A stretch of DNA of 11,918 bases from Patescibacteria group bacterium (GTDB taxonomy: Bacteria; Patescibacteriota; Microgenomatia; Daviesbacterales; UBA10151), in the NCBI GenBank assembly GCA_018817205.1, contig JAHIUE010000042.1, positions 1 to 11,918 of the forward strand, written 5' to 3'. Each line of letters starts with the position of its first letter. The stretch's first letter is position 1. Positions 1-6,113 of this stretch are shown in pieces. The position numbers and the translations under genes are program-made. Under the pieces are notes generated by a model. The model saw only the letters and a program-made list of their open reading frames with translations, was not told the DNA's origin and ran no database searches.

Positions 1-86
1 CAACCACCTTTACGTTTAAAGTCTTCAAATGAAACCCCTAAGTCATCGCGCTCTGCCCTATATTTTTGTTCTTGTCTTCCGCTCAT
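1..86 (-). CDS. Unrecognised protein, N-terminal fragment
   Basis: An ATG at 86-84 opens a minus-strand frame that stays open to the window edge (28 codons). It begins MSGRQEQKYRAERDDLG and is strongly charged, with no hydrophobic segment and no motif I recognise. The start is supported by a promoter: an extended -10 (TGG-TATACT) ends 7 nt before the ATG, so the transcript would begin at or next to the A of ATG (leaderless). No Shine-Dalgarno is present. The gene diverges from the tRNA. Function cannot be assigned from this fragment. Confidence 0.55.
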   Translation of the reverse strand, partial: MSGRQEQKYRAERDDLGVSFEDFKRKGG

Positions 87-93
87 AAGCCAA

Positions 94-102
94 AGTATAC
101 CA
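94..102 (-). promoter_or_regulatory. Extended -10 promoter of the left-edge gene (leaderless)
   Basis: The minus strand reads TGG-TATACT, an extended -10 matching TGn-TATAAT at all but one hexamer position, with 7 nt to the ATG at 86. No convincing -35 is found 16-18 nt upstream, which fits an extended -10 promoter. The same 6-7 nt -10-to-ATG distance recurs at four other genes in the window. Confidence 0.55.
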
Positions 103-126
103 CATATGGAGATTTAACCTTATAAT

Positions 127-135
127 TGATAGAAT
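127..135 (+). promoter_or_regulatory. Probable extended -10 promoter of tRNA-Lys
   Basis: TGA-TAGAAT (extended -10, 5/6 in the hexamer) ends 9 nt before the first base of the tRNA, so the primary transcript would carry only a few 5' leader nucleotides. A second AT-rich candidate, TATAAT at 121-126, cannot be excluded. No clear -35 is visible. Confidence 0.4.
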
Positions 136-144
136 ATATTATAC

Positions 145-217
145 GGCCCCGTAGCTCAGCTGGTAGAGCAGTGCCCTCTTAAGGCATTTGTCGAGCGTTC
201 GAATCGCTCCGGGGTCA
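145..217 (+). tRNA. tRNA-Lys (anticodon CTT)
   Basis: All cloverleaf arms fold. The acceptor GGCCCCG (145-151) pairs with CGGGGTC (210-216) with one G-T pair. The D stem is GCTC/GAGC. The anticodon stem GTGCC (171-175) pairs with GGCAT, with the loop CTCTTAA placing CTT at 178-180. The T arm is GAGCG-TTCGAAT-CGCTC and the discriminator base is A217. The next bases are CCC rather than CCA, so the CCA tail is not encoded and must be added by a nucleotidyltransferase. The CTT anticodon reads the lysine codon AAG. The gene is the only plus-strand gene in the left 8 kb and ends just before a hairpin. Confidence 0.97.
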
Positions 218-227
218 CCCAAGAAGT

Positions 228-605
228 TTAAATATGGACACCTTTGTGGTGTCCATTTCCGTTTGCCTTAAACGTACCGTGTCTTTTCAAAAAATCCATC
301 TCTGTCTGGATGGATTTTAATTGGTGCCCGATATAAAGGAGTTCCCTGTGAATTCTCTCGGAATCCAGAGACTCCTCGCGGAAGCGTGTAACTTCTTTTT
401 CAGCCGTATTCAATTTATTGGCAATTTTGCTGATTTTTGCCCTGTTGAAAATTATCAGATACATAGTTTCCAGGAAAAAAGCGGTTGTTGCAACTGCCAA
501 AAGTATCAGAAAGGATATGCCAAAATACGAGAGGCTAAAAATTAAAGCCACAACAGCAAGGTGTATAGTTAAAAATACGGTGGTTCTGATCTTATTATTA
601 ACCAT
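228..605 (-). CDS. Small two-TM, coiled-coil membrane protein
   Basis: This encodes a 125-residue protein of unknown function. Residues about 10-28 and 30-53 are hydrophobic and predict two closely spaced membrane helices. Residues about 55-110 are highly charged with heptad-like spacing (KLNTAEKEVTRFREESLD) and predict a cytoplasmic coiled coil. The tail is Gly/His-rich (GNGHHKGVHI). I chose the ATG at 605 because GAAAGG sits 6 nt upstream of it. The frame extends to a GTG at 704, but a good promoter (TTGACA-N17-GACAAT, 696-724) would start transcription inside that extension, so the 158-residue version is unlikely. I do not recognise the family. It could anchor a partner to the membrane through the coiled coil, but that is speculation. 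Confidence 0.75.
   Translation of the reverse strand: MVNNKIRTTVFLTIHLAVVALIFSLSYFGISFLILLAVATTAFFLETMYLIIFNRAKISKIANKLNTAEKEVTRFREESLDSERIHRELLYIGHQLKSIQTEMDFLKRHGTFKANGNGHHKGVHI
234..256. terminator. Hairpin between tRNA-Lys and the two-TM gene
   Basis: A perfect 9-bp stem, ATGGACACC (234-242) with GGTGTCCAT (248-256), closes a 5-nt loop. On the plus strand it follows the tRNA by 16 nt and is followed by only a short T-run (TTTCC), so it is a weak intrinsic terminator by sequence. It lies inside the last codons and stop region of the convergent minus-strand gene and encodes its C-terminal HKGVHI. It probably serves transcription from both sides. Termination is inferred. Confidence 0.5.
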
Positions 606-695
606 TAAAAACCTTTCGCCAATGAAATAAATTTCTTGGCTTTGCCAATAAAAAAATCCCTTACCTGCTCTTTCGGTTTTAGAGATTACAGCTTT

Positions 696-724
696 ATTGT
701 CCACCCACCCTGCTCATCTGTCAA
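696..724 (-). promoter_or_regulatory. Promoter of the two-TM protein gene
   Basis: On the minus strand TTGACA (719-724) is separated by exactly 17 nt from GACAAT (696-701), a perfect -35 and a 4/6 -10. The predicted transcription start is near 689, giving a leader of about 85 nt before the ATG at 605. A small hairpin (TTGGC/GCCAA, 636-648) lies in that leader but has no U-run after it. Confidence 0.55.
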
Positions 725-739
725 TACCCCAAAACACAT

Positions 740-1834
740 TCACAACCAACCCCTTTTCCTGAAATACCAGACCATCACCAGTGCAGGCACGGCAGCGACC
801 ACAAAAACTATTATCAGGGTAGTGTAACTTCCGAAGAATTTCCAGGATCCGGCTTCCAACCCACCAGGCAAAACAATATTCATGCCGTAAAATGTACCGA
901 CTACTGTTGCAGGGATTGACAAGGTAAAGATTATTGTCAGTACCGCCAAAATCCGGTTGGTTTTTTCGGTGGAGATGATAAAATCGGCATCTTTGTAAAT
1001 ATCAACAGTTTCCTTTGCTTCCTCCAAAGTCTCCCAGGCCTTTTCCACCCGGTGGGTAATATCGTCAAAATAAACCGATAAATTTTTGCGGCTGAACTTA
1101 TTTATCCTTGTGGCCATATCGGATAACAAAACCCGCAAAGGTCCGATCACCCTTCTTAAACTGATGATTTTCCGTCTAAGCTGGCCGATTTTATAAACCC
1201 CAGAAACTTTGTCATCAAAGACAATATCTTCCGCCTCATCTACCTCTGTCAGAATCTTGGCAAGAAGCGGGGAGAGCTCGTCTGTCAATTGCTCAATAAT
1301 TGTATATAAAAGATGGGAAGAAGAACCGTCAATATATACCTTGCGTTCCTCCGAGTTCTCCTTGCAATTTTGAAATACCCGAAAAATCGCATCATTGGCG
1401 TTTTCATGTATGGTGACAAGATAATTTTCTCCTAAAAAGAAACAGATCTGGTTAATAGTGATTGTGGAGTTGGAGGTACTGTAGCGGGGAAAGCGAAAGA
1501 GTAAAAATAAATATTTGTCCTCCAGGCTTTGTTCAATTTTGGGGAACTGCCCTTTAGATATACAATCCTCCAGATGCAAAGGGTGAAAAGGAAACTGCTG
1601 GGCAAGTTGGCTGATTTCCCGCCTGGTAGGGTCTTTGACATCTACCCAAGTTATCTTGCCGTGTCTTATTGACTGTATATTCTCTGTATTTTGGGTCTTT
1701 TGCTCCTTTTTATCTTCCTCTTCTGCCACATTGAGAAAATTTAAGTAATATTTTAAAGCTCCGACAATTTTTTTTTGCGGGCGACCCATTAAGATCTGAA
1801 TCTCTTTTAATGTTTCTTTTAATGTTTTTGCCAT
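740..1834 (-). CDS. corA: CorA-family magnesium/divalent cation channel
   Basis: This encodes a 364-residue member of the CorA Mg2+ transporter family, an inner-membrane homopentameric channel for Mg2+ (some relatives carry Co2+, Ni2+ or Zn2+). The signature YGMN is at residues 316-319, directly after the pore helix TM1 (about 298-315). The short periplasmic loop contains LPGGLEAG, and TM2 (about 336-356) is followed by the basic tail YFRKRGWL. The long N-terminal domain and the charged helix before TM1 (ITHRVEKAWETLEEAKETV) match the cytoplasmic funnel. The start at 1834 has AAAGGAAG just upstream. A TTG at 1855 in the same frame is rejected because it precedes the Shine-Dalgarno. It has its own promoter and a structured leader. 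CorA versus a Zn2+-exporting relative cannot be decided from sequence. Confidence 0.93.
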   Translation of the reverse strand: MAKTLKETLKEIQILMGRPQKKIVGALKYYLNFLNVAEEEDKKEQKTQNTENIQSIRHGKITWVDVKDPTRREISQLAQQFPFHPLHLEDCISKGQFPKIEQSLEDKYLFLLFRFPRYSTSNSTITINQICFFLGENYLVTIHENANDAIFRVFQNCKENSEERKVYIDGSSSHLLYTIIEQLTDELSPLLAKILTEVDEAEDIVFDDKVSGVYKIGQLRRKIISLRRVIGPLRVLLSDMATRINKFSRKNLSVYFDDITHRVEKAWETLEEAKETVDIYKDADFIISTEKTNRILAVLTIIFTLSIPATVVGTFYGMNIVLPGGLEAGSWKFFGSYTTLIIVFVVAAVPALVMVWYFRKRGWL

Positions 1835-1856
1835 ATGTCTTCCTTTGAAACACAAA

Positions 1857-1892
1857 AAATCTCATACCGCCGCTGACCAGGTTTTGAGATTT
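1857..1892 (-). promoter_or_regulatory. corA leader hairpin with U-run (possible attenuator)
   Basis: Between the corA promoter and its Shine-Dalgarno, the minus strand holds AAATCTCA (1892-1885) and TGAGATTT (1864-1857). These form a perfect 8-bp stem around a 20-nt loop, inside which ACC and GGT can pair again. The 3' arm runs into six consecutive T, so the structure looks like an intrinsic terminator placed in the 5' UTR. This would suit transcription attenuation, for example by Mg2+. I recognise no known riboswitch class. Confidence 0.4.
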
Positions 1893-1900
1893 CCAAACGT

Positions 1901-1929
1901 ATTGTTCCACCGGAAGACTCTTTAGTCAA
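1901..1929 (-). promoter_or_regulatory. corA promoter
   Basis: On the minus strand TTGACT (1924-1929) lies 17 nt from AACAAT (1901-1906). The expected start is near 1894, leaving about 60 nt of leader before the corA ATG. The boxes resemble those of the two-TM gene promoter (GACAAT as -10), which is also followed by a leader with a Shine-Dalgarno. Confidence 0.5.
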
Positions 1930-1975
1930 CCCCCAAAAAAAATCTACCAGACCTCGTCACCATCTTCGCCCTATT

Positions 1976-2809
1976 TTAGTTTCTTAGCAATTCGTTTGCT
2001 AACCTAATTGCTCTCTCACCAGAAATAAATCCTGGACTAGTTGCAATAGTTATTACATCTGCATGTGTCATTTCTTCTCTTAATCTCTCTATTTCTGCAT
2101 TTTCCTTATTAGGATCGGTTATGCTATCAAAATAATCAATATCTATATCAACTATTGTTCTCTTGGGAACAAACTTTACATTAGGAGACAACGAAAGGTC
2201 GTTTGTAATTCTCAAGATAGTATAATCCCTAGATAGGCTAGCTTGAGTATCTATAACAGAAACCCTGTGCATATTTTGACCTTTCCCATTTTGCCAATTC
2301 TTCCGATAGTTTACCCAATAGACAGATTGTATTAAACCAGATGATAAAGCAGGTTCAATAAACACGTCGCACCAAATCGAGCGCGCATAATCAGCAATAT
2401 CCTGAAGTGAAGAACTTTGACTACACAAGGGTCTTTCCGGTATAGAACTATCTGGGTGGTCGTCAAAATGCAATAAGTTTACCCCTTTTTCTATTTTATG
2501 CTCATTTAATGCTTCGTACCATGCAAATAAAGCATGATTATGGTCATCAAAAATGTAAACAGGGATTTGTTTAATACCAAATGAAGTTCTTATGTATTCT
2601 TTTAGACTTTCCTCACGGTCTTGATCAGCGTGTGCAATTCGCGTACTTCCAACTAATCTAATATCAGAAGGTTGACCAAATCTTAGTACTCTTGATGCAA
2701 ATATTGAATTCCACCCACTCAAAGGTTTGTAAATATGTTCTGTATTATAATATAAAGATTTACCGCTTTGATCATAACCCGCAGGAAATCCGCCTTCTTG
2801 TTTTAACAT
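1976..2809 (-). CDS. UPF0489 (arginase-fold) protein
   Basis: This encodes a 277-residue protein that I match to the UPF0489/C5orf22 family (PF12640) by its motifs: VYIFDDHNHAL (residues 84-94), LLHFDDHPD (112-120) and VDIDIDYFD (220-228), then SPGFISGERA near the end. The Asp/His clusters resemble the dinuclear metal site of the arginase/ureohydrolase fold. From established knowledge, some UPF0489-type enzymes are peptide arginases that turn arginine into ornithine in RiPP precursors. No precursor peptide, leader protease or exporter is visible here, so the substrate is unknown. The start is set at the ATG at 2809: a perfect extended -10 (TGA-TATAAT) ends 7 nt before it, making a leaderless mRNA. 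A TTG at 2845 in the same frame would lie in the -35 region. The gene looks more AT-rich than its neighbours and sits beside a solitary RAYT repeat, which suggests possible acquisition. Confidence 0.8.
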   Translation of the reverse strand: MLKQEGGFPAGYDQSGKSLYYNTEHIYKPLSGWNSIFASRVLRFGQPSDIRLVGSTRIAHADQDREESLKEYIRTSFGIKQIPVYIFDDHNHALFAWYEALNEHKIEKGVNLLHFDDHPDSSIPERPLCSQSSSLQDIADYARSIWCDVFIEPALSSGLIQSVYWVNYRKNWQNGKGQNMHRVSVIDTQASLSRDYTILRITNDLSLSPNVKFVPKRTIVDIDIDYFDSITDPNKENAEIERLREEMTHADVITIATSPGFISGERAIRLANELLRN

Positions 2810-2816
2810 AGTAGTT

Positions 2817-2845
2817 ATTATATCACTATAAGCTTTACAAAACAA
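2817..2845 (-). promoter_or_regulatory. Promoter of the UPF0489 gene (leaderless)
   Basis: On the minus strand TTGTTT (2840-2845), a 17-nt spacer, then TATAAT (2817-2822) preceded by TGA (extended -10). The -10 is 7 nt from the ATG at 2809. The -35 overlaps the T-rich tail of the upstream repeat hairpin, so termination of the upstream gene and initiation of this one share the same bases. Confidence 0.65.
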
Positions 2846-2882
2846 AAAGTTTAGCTTTACACCTTCGAGGTGTAAACGTAAA
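2844..2882 (-). terminator. Probable intrinsic terminator of the secG operon, made by REP copy A
   Basis: In the direction of transcription the two-part stem of the repeat ends with TAAA and is followed by C, five T, G and four T. That is the stem plus U-run layout of a Rho-independent terminator, placed directly after the stop codon at 2885. Function is inferred. In the other two copies the hairpin lacks such a T-run. Confidence 0.55.
2850..2882 (-). repeat. REP-like palindrome, solitary copy A
   Basis: Read on the minus strand, this copy has stem TTTACACC, loop TCGAA and stem GGTGTAAA. It is extended by an outer TTTA/TAAA pairing separated by a CG/GC mismatch. Its 32-nt core (2851-2882) is identical to copy C at 8703-8734, which flanks the transposase, but in opposite orientation. 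Its GCTAAACTT end matches copy B at 8047-8055. It begins 2 nt after the stop codon of the substrate-binding protein gene. No transposase gene adjoins it, so it is a non-autonomous copy. Confidence 0.9.
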
Positions 2883-2884
2883 TA

Positions 2885-4273
2885 TTATTTAGCAGACTGA
2901 AGACTTAGGATTTTGTCCAGGAGGGGTTCCACTTTTTCCAGGTAAAAAATATTATATTTTGGAAAGTACAGAAAAACTGCCGGGGCGTCTTCCAGCAGGG
3001 TTTTTTGAAAATCAAAGTATTTCTCCTTCCTCTCATCCTCGGAAACCGCTTTCCGACCATCTTCCAGATCCTTGTCCGCCCTTTTTGAATCGTATTTCGA
3101 CAGATTGGTTTTTGTTTGAGTGGCATGCCATAGAAAATATTGGTCAGGATCTTGCGGTATGCTTTGAGTAATAAGCAGGGCTTGAAAATTTTGCGGTATA
3201 CCCGATTCAACCCTAAGTTTGGCATCAAACCCCAATTGACTCCATGCCGATACAATCTGCCTGCCTGTCTCCTCCAGGTTTGGCGTGGTAGTTAAAAAGA
3301 CTTCACCCGTAAGTTGTTCCCCGGACAAAGAGGATTTGGCTCTTTCCAGAGCTTCATAAGCCTCTTCTTCATTGGATAAATACTTTTTGGCATTTTCGTC
3401 CCGGGCCCAAAAATCGGGCGGATAAGGATTATTCGTTGTCTCCTCATTCTTGATTTTCGGAGTTTGGTATGCAAATGCTTGCCTAAGAGAACGGTTGTTC
3501 AAAATGCTATCCGCGGTATTAAATAAAACAGTCACAATCTTTGAATAATCGGTTTTTTGTCTAAGTTTGGTTCGGGCATTTTGCGGAACGGCCTTCATGT
3601 CGCTCAAACCCATAAGCACCTGCACTTCACCTAAATTAAAACCCGTTACCGCCACTTTTCCACTGGGGTAGAAGCGGAAATGCAGAGTCGGTAATTTAGG
3701 ATCAGAAGACTTTAAAATAATTTTTGTGATAAAGATCCTGCTTTTTTCAATTTTAGAAATTTTATAAGGTCCGGTGCCAATTAACGCACCTTTTTTAAAA
3801 ATAGGCTTAAGTAAAAGGGAGGGTAAAGGTGAATAGGACTGCTTCAGCTTGAATAAAACCTCCCTCTCGTTTGGGGAACTAACTTCAGTATTTGGGATAT
3901 TAAATAACAGGTCTTCAGATTTAATTTGGGTACCGTCACACCAGTAAAGATTATCTTTTAATTTGAATTTAAATTCGGTGGCGTCATTATTAACATCCCA
4001 GCCGGTAACCAAGTTGGGGCTGATCCGCCCGTTGGAATCTGCCTTGAGTAATCCGGTTGACAAAAGAGACGTTACCTCGAAAGGCAAATCGTGTTCCTGG
4101 AAAGTACCTACTATGCCGATCCTGACTACGTTGTCTTGAGTAAACAAGTTTAGTTTAGCCTGAAGAATCAATAAAATTGCAACTGCGGCAAAAACAAGTA
4201 CCACCCATCCGGTGTTTCTTCTTAAATACCCAAATAAGATAAGTAAGTATAGTTTGACAGCCTTCAGATGCAT
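2885..4273 (-). CDS. Membrane-anchored family-5 substrate-binding protein
   Basis: This encodes a 462-residue extracytoplasmic solute-binding protein of the SBP_bac_5 (oligopeptide/dipeptide/nickel) family, which delivers ligands to an ABC importer. An N-terminal helix at about residues 22-38, after the basic stretch YLRRN, has no lipobox and probably acts as an uncleaved anchor. The family pattern follows: LLSTGLLKADSNGRISPNLV (about 70-89), DGTQIKSEDLLF (about 113-124), IGTGPYKI, and near the C-terminus LITQSIPQDPDQYFLWH. At 462 residues it is shorter than the usual 500-550. The ATG at 4273 follows the secG stop by 1 nt, so translation is probably coupled. No permease or ATPase genes are in the window. 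Peptide is the likeliest ligand class, but the ligand is not determinable here. Confidence 0.85.
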   Translation of the reverse strand: MHLKAVKLYLLILFGYLRRNTGWVVLVFAAVAILLILQAKLNLFTQDNVVRIGIVGTFQEHDLPFEVTSLLSTGLLKADSNGRISPNLVTGWDVNNDATEFKFKLKDNLYWCDGTQIKSEDLLFNIPNTEVSSPNEREVLFKLKQSYSPLPSLLLKPIFKKGALIGTGPYKISKIEKSRIFITKIILKSSDPKLPTLHFRFYPSGKVAVTGFNLGEVQVLMGLSDMKAVPQNARTKLRQKTDYSKIVTVLFNTADSILNNRSLRQAFAYQTPKIKNEETTNNPYPPDFWARDENAKKYLSNEEEAYEALERAKSSLSGEQLTGEVFLTTTPNLEETGRQIVSAWSQLGFDAKLRVESGIPQNFQALLITQSIPQDPDQYFLWHATQTKTNLSKYDSKRADKDLEDGRKAVSEDERKEKYFDFQKTLLEDAPAVFLYFPKYNIFYLEKVEPLLDKILSLQSAK

Positions 4274-4274
4274 A

Positions 4275-4490
4275 TTAAAAAGCCAACCCTACCAGTGCGG
4301 AGATTATAAATGCAACCGAAAGAACGATCGTTGCATAGAACAAGAGTTTCTCTGCCCCTCTTTTGGTCCGGTAAAAACCCATGTTACCCCCGAAACTGCT
4401 GCCTAAACCTGAACCTTTTTGCTGAATTATTATTATCAAAATGAGCAGTATGGCCAAAGTTATTTGTATGAGCGATATTGCGACTTTCAT
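4275..4490 (-). CDS. secG: Preprotein translocase subunit SecG
   Basis: This encodes a 71-residue SecG, the small accessory subunit of the SecYEG channel that assists SecA-driven protein export. Two membrane helices (about 4-22 and 50-69) flank the conserved cytoplasmic loop QQKGSGLGSSFGGNMGFY, and the glycine-rich GLGSSFGG is characteristic of the family. The length is typical. The ATG at 4490 lies 7 nt after a TATAAT box, giving a leaderless transcript. The substrate-binding protein gene follows 1 nt downstream, so an export component and an exported protein share a transcript. Confidence 0.95.
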   Translation of the reverse strand: MKVAISLIQITLAILLILIIIIQQKGSGLGSSFGGNMGFYRTKRGAEKLLFYATIVLSVAFIISALVGLAF

Positions 4491-4497
4491 TAGTAGG

Positions 4498-4526
4498 ATT
4501 ATACACTAAATTTTAATGGGTCAACC
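4498..4526 (-). promoter_or_regulatory. secG promoter (leaderless)
   Basis: A perfect TATAAT (minus strand, 4498-4503) is 7 nt from the secG ATG. The -35 is less clear: TTGACC (4519-4524) gives only a 15-nt spacer, while GGTTGA (4521-4526) gives 17 nt. Both lie inside the last codons of the upstream holin-like gene, so secG can be transcribed independently of that operon. Confidence 0.5.
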
Positions 4527-4914
4527 ACTGCAGGAAATTAGTTATAAAACCTATGAGTAGTGATGCCGCGATTGCTACTAAAAAAGGGGACAAATCATAT
4601 GCGGGAATATTTAATCCGTTCCAAGTAACACCCTGGAAAGTAAAAGGTACCAGTTTAAATTCAGACACAATGGTAGTAAGAGCATAAAGCGCCAAAACAT
4701 TTGTAATCCAGGCAAAAAGCCCTAAAGTCATAAGATTAAGCGGCAAAAGCAAGATTTTAAGCAAAGGAACTAAAATCAAATTAATCAGCATGAAAACTAA
4801 GGCGCCAAAAAGTAAACTTTTTATTCCTCCCGTATAAACAAGACCTGTGATTACCTGGGTAGTGACCCAAAGAGAAACCAAGTTGATTAAAAAGTAGCGG
4901 AGCAGTTTTCTCAT
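4513..4914 (-). CDS. YvlD/phage-holin-4 family membrane protein
   Basis: This encodes a 133-residue integral membrane protein of the PF04020 family (annotated as phage holin family 4 or YvlD-like). Four hydrophobic segments are visible (about residues 5-25, 31-56, 60-83 and 107-130). The diagnostic stretch is LVPLLKILLLPLNLMTLGLF followed by ITNVLALY. Despite the family name, members are ordinary chromosomal genes in many bacteria, and no phage gene is nearby, so a lytic role is not implied. The ATG overlaps the uvrC stop (ATGA at 4911-4914), pointing to translational coupling as the last gene of the transglutaminase-uvrC operon. Molecular function is unknown. Confidence 0.88.
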   Translation of the reverse strand: MRKLLRYFLINLVSLWVTTQVITGLVYTGGIKSLLFGALVFMLINLILVPLLKILLLPLNLMTLGLFAWITNVLALYALTTIVSEFKLVPFTFQGVTWNGLNIPAYDLSPFLVAIAASLLIGFITNFLQWLTH

Positions 4915-6113
4915 ATAAACATTTTACCACGTAAGTGTCGATGATAATTTACTGCGAATCTGTGTGCTTCATCACGCAGTTTCTGCAAAAGTCTTAACGA
5001 TGTACTATTCTTAGGTAACTTCAAAACCGAGCCGTCTGGAAGATATAACCATTCCATTCGTTTTGCCAATCCGAAAACCGGAATTTCCCCCTTTACTACT
5101 CTTGCTTGAGCTCTGCCGCCATCGACTATTATCAAATCAGGCATAGGCCAATCCTTATGCTTAAAACGTCTCTTGACCATTTCCCGCATCATCCCAACAT
5201 CATTAGGCCTGCCTGATATCCGTATTTTAAACTTCCTATATTGGGACTTATCTATTCCACCATTTATTAAAACAACCATCGATCCTGTAGCTTCTTTGCC
5301 TTGGATATTTGAAATGTCATAGCCTTCTATTCTTTGAGGAATCTTTTCTAAATTCAAATCTTTCTGCAAACAGGCTAGTGCAAGCTGATTTTGGTTCTCC
5401 AAAAAATTAGGATCTACGAGGTACTCTTTAATACTGGTTGAGGATGTCAAATATTCAATGCCGGAAATGATTTTTTTTACTTCGCCGGCTTTTTCAAACT
5501 CTTGATTTTTGGCACACTCTTCCATCTCTTTTGTTAAATCATTTATCAGTTCATTCTTCTTTCCTTCCATGAATTTTATAAAACAGTTAATAATTTTGGC
5601 ATAATCTTTTTTGCCAATTCTTCCCACACAAGGTCCCGGACAAAGATTAATATGAAAATAAAAACATGGTCTTTTGCCGCCCGGATTGGAACACCATGGG
5701 AATATATGACGGAGCTTTTTAAAAGTATCCCGGACAATCCGGGCAGACGGAAATGGCCCAAAAAACTTTTTTGAATTTACTAGTTCTTTCTTTCTGGCAG
5801 TAATTATTTTAGGGAATTGCTCTTTTGTAATCTTGATATATAAAAAATCTTTATCATCAATAAGTTTAATATTAAATGGAGGCTGATATTTTTTAATCAG
5901 ATTTGCCTCCAAAATCAAAGCCTCGATTTCAGAGGAAACTGTAATTGTTTCCACCCGGGCAATTTCGCGAACCAAAACAGCTGTTTTTGGATTATCGGAT
6001 TTGTTCCTGAAGTAAGATGATACTCTATGGCGCAAATTCAAAGCTTTGCCTACATATAAAATTTTCCCTTCGGAATTTATGAAAATATAAACTCCTGCTC
6101 TTTGAGGAATCAT
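4911..6113 (-). CDS. uvrC: UvrC-like excinuclease subunit lacking the HhH domain
   Basis: This encodes the nuclease of UvrABC nucleotide excision repair, which cuts 3' and 5' of a lesion after UvrB loading. The GIY-YIG domain (residues 1-90) shows GVY at 7-9, YVG at 20-22, Arg28/Arg30 and Glu69. Cys141, 150, 158 and 162 match the four-cysteine cluster reported to bind [4Fe-4S] in UvrC. A UvrB-interaction (UVR) segment is at about 185-222. The RNase H-like 5'-incision domain has YDIS (Asp266), IIVDGG (Asp331) and DEAH (His384). The protein ends at residue 400, right after this domain. The tandem helix-hairpin-helix domain of the usual ~600-residue UvrC is absent. The stop is genuine and used in an ATGA overlap with the next gene, so this is not a recent frameshift. 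The start overlaps the transglutaminase stop (ATGA). Confidence 0.92.
   Translation of the reverse strand: MIPQRAGVYIFINSEGKILYVGKALNLRHRVSSYFRNKSDNPKTAVLVREIARVETITVSSEIEALILEANLIKKYQPPFNIKLIDDKDFLYIKITKEQFPKIITARKKELVNSKKFFGPFPSARIVRDTFKKLRHIFPWCSNPGGKRPCFYFHINLCPGPCVGRIGKKDYAKIINCFIKFMEGKKNELINDLTKEMEECAKNQEFEKAGEVKKIISGIEYLTSSTSIKEYLVDPNFLENQNQLALACLQKDLNLEKIPQRIEGYDISNIQGKEATGSMVVLINGGIDKSQYRKFKIRISGRPNDVGMMREMVKRRFKHKDWPMPDLIIVDGGRAQARVVKGEIPVFGLAKRMEWLYLPDGSVLKLPKNSTSLRLLQKLRDEAHRFAVNYHRHLRGKMFI

Noticed and set aside
234..256. Possible fourth, degenerate copy of the RAYT palindrome (shares ACACC-N5-GGTGT).
   Set aside because: Only the 5-bp inner stem and loop length agree. Flanks, outer pairing and loop sequence differ, and the hairpin is adequately explained as a tRNA terminator.
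636..648. TTGGC-AAA-GCCAA hairpin as a terminator.
   Set aside because: On the minus strand its T-run lies before, not after, the stem, and on the plus strand it is followed by A residues.
606..704. N-terminal extension of the two-TM protein from a GTG at 704.
   Set aside because: A TTGACA-N17-GACAAT promoter overlaps the extension start, so the transcript would begin within it, and a Shine-Dalgarno precedes the ATG at 605.
1935..1975. Terminator after the UPF0489 gene, because eight T (minus strand) follow the stop.
   Set aside because: No stem longer than about 3 bp precedes the T-run, so an intrinsic terminator is not supported.
2810..2845. TTG start at 2845 for the UPF0489 gene.
   Set aside because: It coincides with the -35 box of a strong extended -10 promoter whose transcript starts at the ATG at 2809.
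4513..4914. Prophage remnant suggested by the holin-family name.
   Set aside because: PF04020 proteins are common chromosomal membrane proteins. No endolysin, capsid, terminase or integrase gene is in the window.
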